Below, one piece after another: positions 56,991 through 60,025 of a DNA stretch of 60,025 nucleotides. The position numbers and the translations under genes are program-made. Source of the stretch: JAIOTH01 sp964639335 (GTDB lineage: Bacteria; Patescibacteriota; Patescibacteriia; UBA1558; S5-K13). The DNA lies in NCBI GenBank assembly GCA_964639335.1, contig CAZXCJ010000001.1, forward strand, positions 1 through 60,025. The letters run 5' to 3'. A model generated the notes under the pieces. The model made no database searches. It saw only the letters and a program-made list of their open reading frames with translations, and was not told where the DNA came from. Every line of letters begins with the position of its first letter. The stretch's first letter is position 1.

Positions 56991-58019
56991 ATGTCTGATA
57001 AAAAAATAAAAGAGGTTGATGGTAAAAAATTAAAAGCCGTAGAAAGTGCTTTAGAGCAAATTAAAGATAAATACGGCCAGGGTTCTATTATGAAGATGAG
57101 CGCAACACAGGCCATAGATATAGATTCTATTAGCACAGGATGTCTTTCTTTAGACATTGCATTGGGCGTAGGAGGAGTTCCTCGAGGAAGAGTGATTGAG
57201 CTTTATGGTCCAGAATCTTCAGGTAAAAGCACTTTGGCTCAGCATATTGCTGCGGAGGCCCAAAAAGCAGGGGGTATTGTTGCTTATGTTGATGCCGAGT
57301 ATGCTCTAGATCCGGTTTATTCTAAAAAAATAGGAGTTAATGTTGATGATTTAATACTTTCCCAGCCAGATACTGGTGAGCAAGCTTTAGAAATTGTAGA
57401 AACCTTAGTGCGTTCCAATGGAGTAGATTTAATAGTAGTGGATTCAGTCGCTGCCTTGGTTCCTAAGGCAGAAATTGAGGGAGAAATGGGGGATCAACAA
57501 ATGGGACTACAAGCTAGATTGATGAGTAAGGCTTTAAGAAAATTAACTGCCTTAGTTTCTAAATCCCACACAATAATTATTTTTATTAACCAGATTAGAA
57601 TGAGAATAGGAGTATTTTTTGGAAATCCCGAAACTACTCCGGGAGGCAAGGCCCTGAAATTTTATTCTTCAGTAAGAATTGAAGTTAGAAAAGCAGCAGT
57701 GATTAAAAAAGGTGAAGAAATAGTTGGTAATAGAGTAAATTGCAAAGTAGTAAAAAACAAAGTAGCCCCGCCGTTTACCAAATGTCAATTTGATATTATG
57801 TATAATGAAGGAATTTCTTTAGCTGGCGATGTTTTGGATTTAGGATTAAAATATGAAATTATTAAGAAATCAGGCAATACTATTCTTTTTGGCGAAGAAA
57901 AATTAGGTATAGGTCGAGAAAATGCTCGTTTATATTTAAGAGAAAATAAAAAGATTTTAAATAATATTAAAAAAGAGATTTTAAAGAAAGTCAAAGAAGA
58001 AAGAAGTCAAAAAGACTAA
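56991..58019 (+). CDS. recA: Recombinase RecA
   Basis: 342 aa. Residues 9-40 include LKAVESALEQIKDKYGQGSI. Walker A is GPESSGKST (about 73-81), YVDAEYALDP and VVDSVAALVPKAEIEGEMGD follow, and L2 reads FINQIRMRIGVFFGNPETTP. GGKALKFYSSVR closes the core. It forms filaments on single-stranded DNA for recombination and the DNA-damage response. It is cotranscribed with the RodZ-like gene. No LexA-type operator was recognised upstream. Confidence 0.97.
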   Translation: MSDKKIKEVDGKKLKAVESALEQIKDKYGQGSIMKMSATQAIDIDSISTGCLSLDIALGVGGVPRGRVIELYGPESSGKSTLAQHIAAEAQKAGGIVAYVDAEYALDPVYSKKIGVNVDDLILSQPDTGEQALEIVETLVRSNGVDLIVVDSVAALVPKAEIEGEMGDQQMGLQARLMSKALRKLTALVSKSHTIIIFINQIRMRIGVFFGNPETTPGGKALKFYSSVRIEVRKAAVIKKGEEIVGNRVNCKVVKNKVAPPFTKCQFDIMYNEGISLAGDVLDLGLKYEIIKKSGNTILFGEEKLGIGRENARLYLRENKKILNNIKKEILKKVKEERSQKD

Positions 58020-58085
58020 AGAACTAAAAAATCTAAGGACAAAGTGCTTTTAGTTTTTAAATTTGTTAGTTCATAAGTTAATATA

Positions 58086-59501
58086 ATGTTTGATGTTCGA
58101 AAAATAGCTCATAATACTATTATTCAAATTATCGGTAAAGGCGCCAATGTTCTCATTGGCGTTTTGGCTATTACTTATCTAACTAGATATTTAAGCCCTG
58201 CTGGTTTTGGACAATATATAACGGTTTTAACATTTTTACAAATTTTTGGAATATTTTTGGATTTTGGTTTGTATATTGTTTTACTGCGAGAGATTTCTAG
58301 TCCGTCAGCGGATAGAAATTTTATTTTTTCTAATGTTATTACTTTAAGAATTGTTTCTGGAATTGCTTTTTTTATTATTGCTCCAGCTATAGCCCTATTT
58401 TTTCCTTATCCAGGAATTGTTAAATGGGGGATTGCTTTAACCTCATTAGCTTTCTTTTTAAATAGTATGATTCAGGTTTATTCTGCCATATTTCAAAAGG
58501 AAATGAAAATGGTTAAGGTTGTAATAGCAGAGTCAATCGGAAAAATTTTCTTTTTGGGTTTAATAATTTTATTTATATTTTGCAAGGCCAATCTTTTGTT
58601 GATATTAATGGCTAATAATGTAAATTCAATTATCTTTTTTGTAATTTTAGCACTATTGGCCAGAAAATATGTTCAATATCGCTGGGTCATAGATTTAAAG
58701 TATTGGAAAAAGTTTTTGATATTGGCTTGGCCAATTGCCATAACCACTATTTTAAATTTAATTTACTTTAAAGCAGATACCTTGATATTATCAGTATTTC
58801 AACCAGCAGCGCATGTTGGTTATTATGGAGCACCTTATAAAATTTTAGAAGTGATTACTACTTTACCGCATTTGATTTTAGGTTTAGTTTTACCAATATT
58901 TACTTTTTATTGGGTTAAAAAAGACAAAGAAGGTTTTAAAAATTTATTTCAAAAGATTTTTGATTTATTTATTGTTTTGACCTTTCCAATGATCGTTTTA
59001 TTTATAGCTGAAGCTAAGGGAATAATAAATTTTATAGCTGGCCCAGAATATCCAGTTTCTATCAGCATCCTGAGGATTTTGATTTGGCCAACAGCTTTAA
59101 TATTTTTTAGTGCTTTGTTTAATTATGGAATTATTGCTATAGAAGAGCAAAAAAGAACTATTAAGTATTTTTTAGCTACGGCTTTGATTGCTTTGACGGG
59201 TTATTTAATTTTTATTCCGCGTTTTTCCTATTATGGAGCGGCCTATATGACTTTAGTCGCTGAATTTTTAATGGCCGCCTTTGCTTTTTATCTTTTACAA
59301 AAATATTCTGGCTGGAAAATAAATTTTACAGTTTTAATCAAGGTTTTGATTATTTCAATCGCGGCCTATTTATTATTAAATGTTTTAAAACTTAATTTTG
59401 TAGTAGAATTAATTATAGGAACAGGGACTTATTTAGCTTTACTAATTTTATTCAAAGTTTTGAATAAGGGTCTAATTAAAGAAGTAGTAAGCATTAAGTA
59501 G
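58086..59501 (+). CDS. Flippase (polysaccharide/oligosaccharide export, Wzx/MATE-like)
   Basis: 471 aa with about 12-14 membrane helices. The N-terminus (KIAHNTIIQIIGKGANVLIG, then LSPAGFGQYITVLTFLQIFGI) is typical of the polysaccharide_synt/Wzx family, as is DFGLYIVLLREIS. It likely flips undecaprenyl-linked sugars across the membrane for a surface polymer. The next gene is ligase-like, so a surface glycan cluster seems to begin here. Confidence 0.87.
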   Translation: MFDVRKIAHNTIIQIIGKGANVLIGVLAITYLTRYLSPAGFGQYITVLTFLQIFGIFLDFGLYIVLLREISSPSADRNFIFSNVITLRIVSGIAFFIIAPAIALFFPYPGIVKWGIALTSLAFFLNSMIQVYSAIFQKEMKMVKVVIAESIGKIFFLGLIILFIFCKANLLLILMANNVNSIIFFVILALLARKYVQYRWVIDLKYWKKFLILAWPIAITTILNLIYFKADTLILSVFQPAAHVGYYGAPYKILEVITTLPHLILGLVLPIFTFYWVKKDKEGFKNLFQKIFDLFIVLTFPMIVLFIAEAKGIINFIAGPEYPVSISILRILIWPTALIFFSALFNYGIIAIEEQKRTIKYFLATALIALTGYLIFIPRFSYYGAAYMTLVAEFLMAAFAFYLLQKYSGWKINFTVLIKVLIISIAAYLLLNVLKLNFVVELIIGTGTYLALLILFKVLNKGLIKEVVSIK

Positions 59502-59523
59502 TAAGTAGTAAGCATTAAGGAAT

Positions 59524-60025
59524 ATGGAGAATTTAATTATAATTTTGTTTTATATTTTTTTTGGGGTTTTGGCTTGGAAAAATTTTAAATTTAGTTTATA
59601 TTCAGTATTTTTATTGCTTCCAACCTATCGAGTCCAGTTTGAAATTTTTGGTCTGCCGTTTAATTTATTATCAGGAATAATTTGGGTTTTAGTTTTAGTT
59701 TTTTTCTTAAAACATGTTAAGGAGATTCCAAATTTATTTAGAAATTTTAAAGAAAGGCTTAAAAATAAAAATAATATATTTGGCTCTTTGCGCTGGTCAA
59801 TTATTTTAATTTTAATTTCTGCTTGTTTGGCTGTTTGGACAGCAGGGAATGATTTAGCTTCTTTGGGCTTATTTAAAGCCTATTTTTTAGAGGCAATTAT
59901 CTTTTTTGTCTTGCTAGTGTTTAATTTAAAGAAAAAAGATTTTAAAAATTGTGTATATGGTCTACAAATATTAGTATTTTTAATTTTTGTTGTGGCCTTA
60001 TTTCAGAAATTAAGTGGCAATTTTA
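59524..60025 (+). CDS. O-antigen-ligase-like membrane protein, partial
   Basis: The reading frame starts at the ATG at 59524 and is open to the window end (167 codons). The product has several hydrophobic helices (MENLIIILFYIFFGVLAW, LLSGIIWVLVLVFFLK, SIILILISACLAVW and ILVFLIFVVALF). The pattern recalls the N-terminus of O-antigen ligase/polymerase family proteins, and its position after a flippase supports that. The catalytic loop lies beyond the window, so the call is tentative. Confidence 0.6.
   Translation, partial: MENLIIILFYIFFGVLAWKNFKFSLYSVFLLLPTYRVQFEIFGLPFNLLSGIIWVLVLVFFLKHVKEIPNLFRNFKERLKNKNNIFGSLRWSIILILISACLAVWTAGNDLASLGLFKAYFLEAIIFFVLLVFNLKKKDFKNCVYGLQILVFLIFVVALFQKLSGNF

Overview
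The window is about 30% GC, uses UGA as stop, and holds small, tightly packed genes. The core proteins are compact (RpoB 1126 aa, RpoC 1298 aa, a 251-aa YidC, a GlmU uridylyltransferase domain without its acetyltransferase half). Many membrane proteins are anonymous. Most housekeeping genes lack an obvious Shine-Dalgarno sequence. This fits a Candidate Phyla Radiation (Patescibacteria) genome. There is no 16S gene in the window, so the placement is inferred from gene style and content only.

Layout. 0-4.8 kb: a DksA/TraR-like zinc-finger gene with lspA, an acidic secreted membrane protein, YraN, a frameshifted four-helix-bundle gene, a methyltransferase and an M50-like protease. 4.8-12.7 kb, mostly minus strand: a HAD/class II aldolase fusion, tRNA-Ala/Val/Leu, L19, a GlmU-like uridylyltransferase, PilT and a glycosyltransferase. 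12.7-15.4 kb: an origin-like region with DnaA boxes on a 12-bp phase around an AT-rich core, then five perfect parS palindromes interspersed with tRNA-Arg, tRNA-Gly, a HAD-like gene, Maf and a deoxyribosyltransferase-like gene. 15.4-25.4 kb: trxB, a TrmB-type regulator divergent from a three-gene ABC importer, nucleotide-sanitising and HAD enzymes, and small membrane proteins. 25.5-26.7 kb: a damaged IS481-like element, an unidentified structured RNA with a consensus promoter, and a MITE-like repeat. 26.9-32.4 kb: nusA, a membrane pyrophosphatase and a bactofilin.

33.2-34.9 kb and 50.6-51.7 kb are accessory islands. The first looks like an integron gene cassette (nucleotidyltransferase gene plus an attC-like site). 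The second is a NYN/phospholipase-D-like gene between 24-bp inverted repeats. The two loci share a perfect 20-bp boundary sequence in opposite orientations. A HEPN/MNT toxin-antitoxin pair follows at 52.5 kb.

The chromosome-maintenance core is split between the 13-kb region and 35-42 kb. There the conserved block rpmH-rnpA-yidD-yidC-PRC (minus) lies upstream of dnaA-dnaN (plus), with a second DnaA-box cluster between dnaA and dnaN. rpoB-rpoC follow, driven by tandem consensus promoters with a possible attenuator. The window closes with ftsK, a RodZ-like gene, recA, a flippase and the start of an O-antigen-ligase-like membrane protein.

Two themes recur. A group of solitary small genes carries consensus promoters, strong AGGAGG ribosome-binding sites and their own terminators, unlike the housekeeping genes. 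Small palindromic elements sit beside tRNAs and parS sites and are associated with 9-11-bp duplications of the adjacent tRNA or parS sequence.
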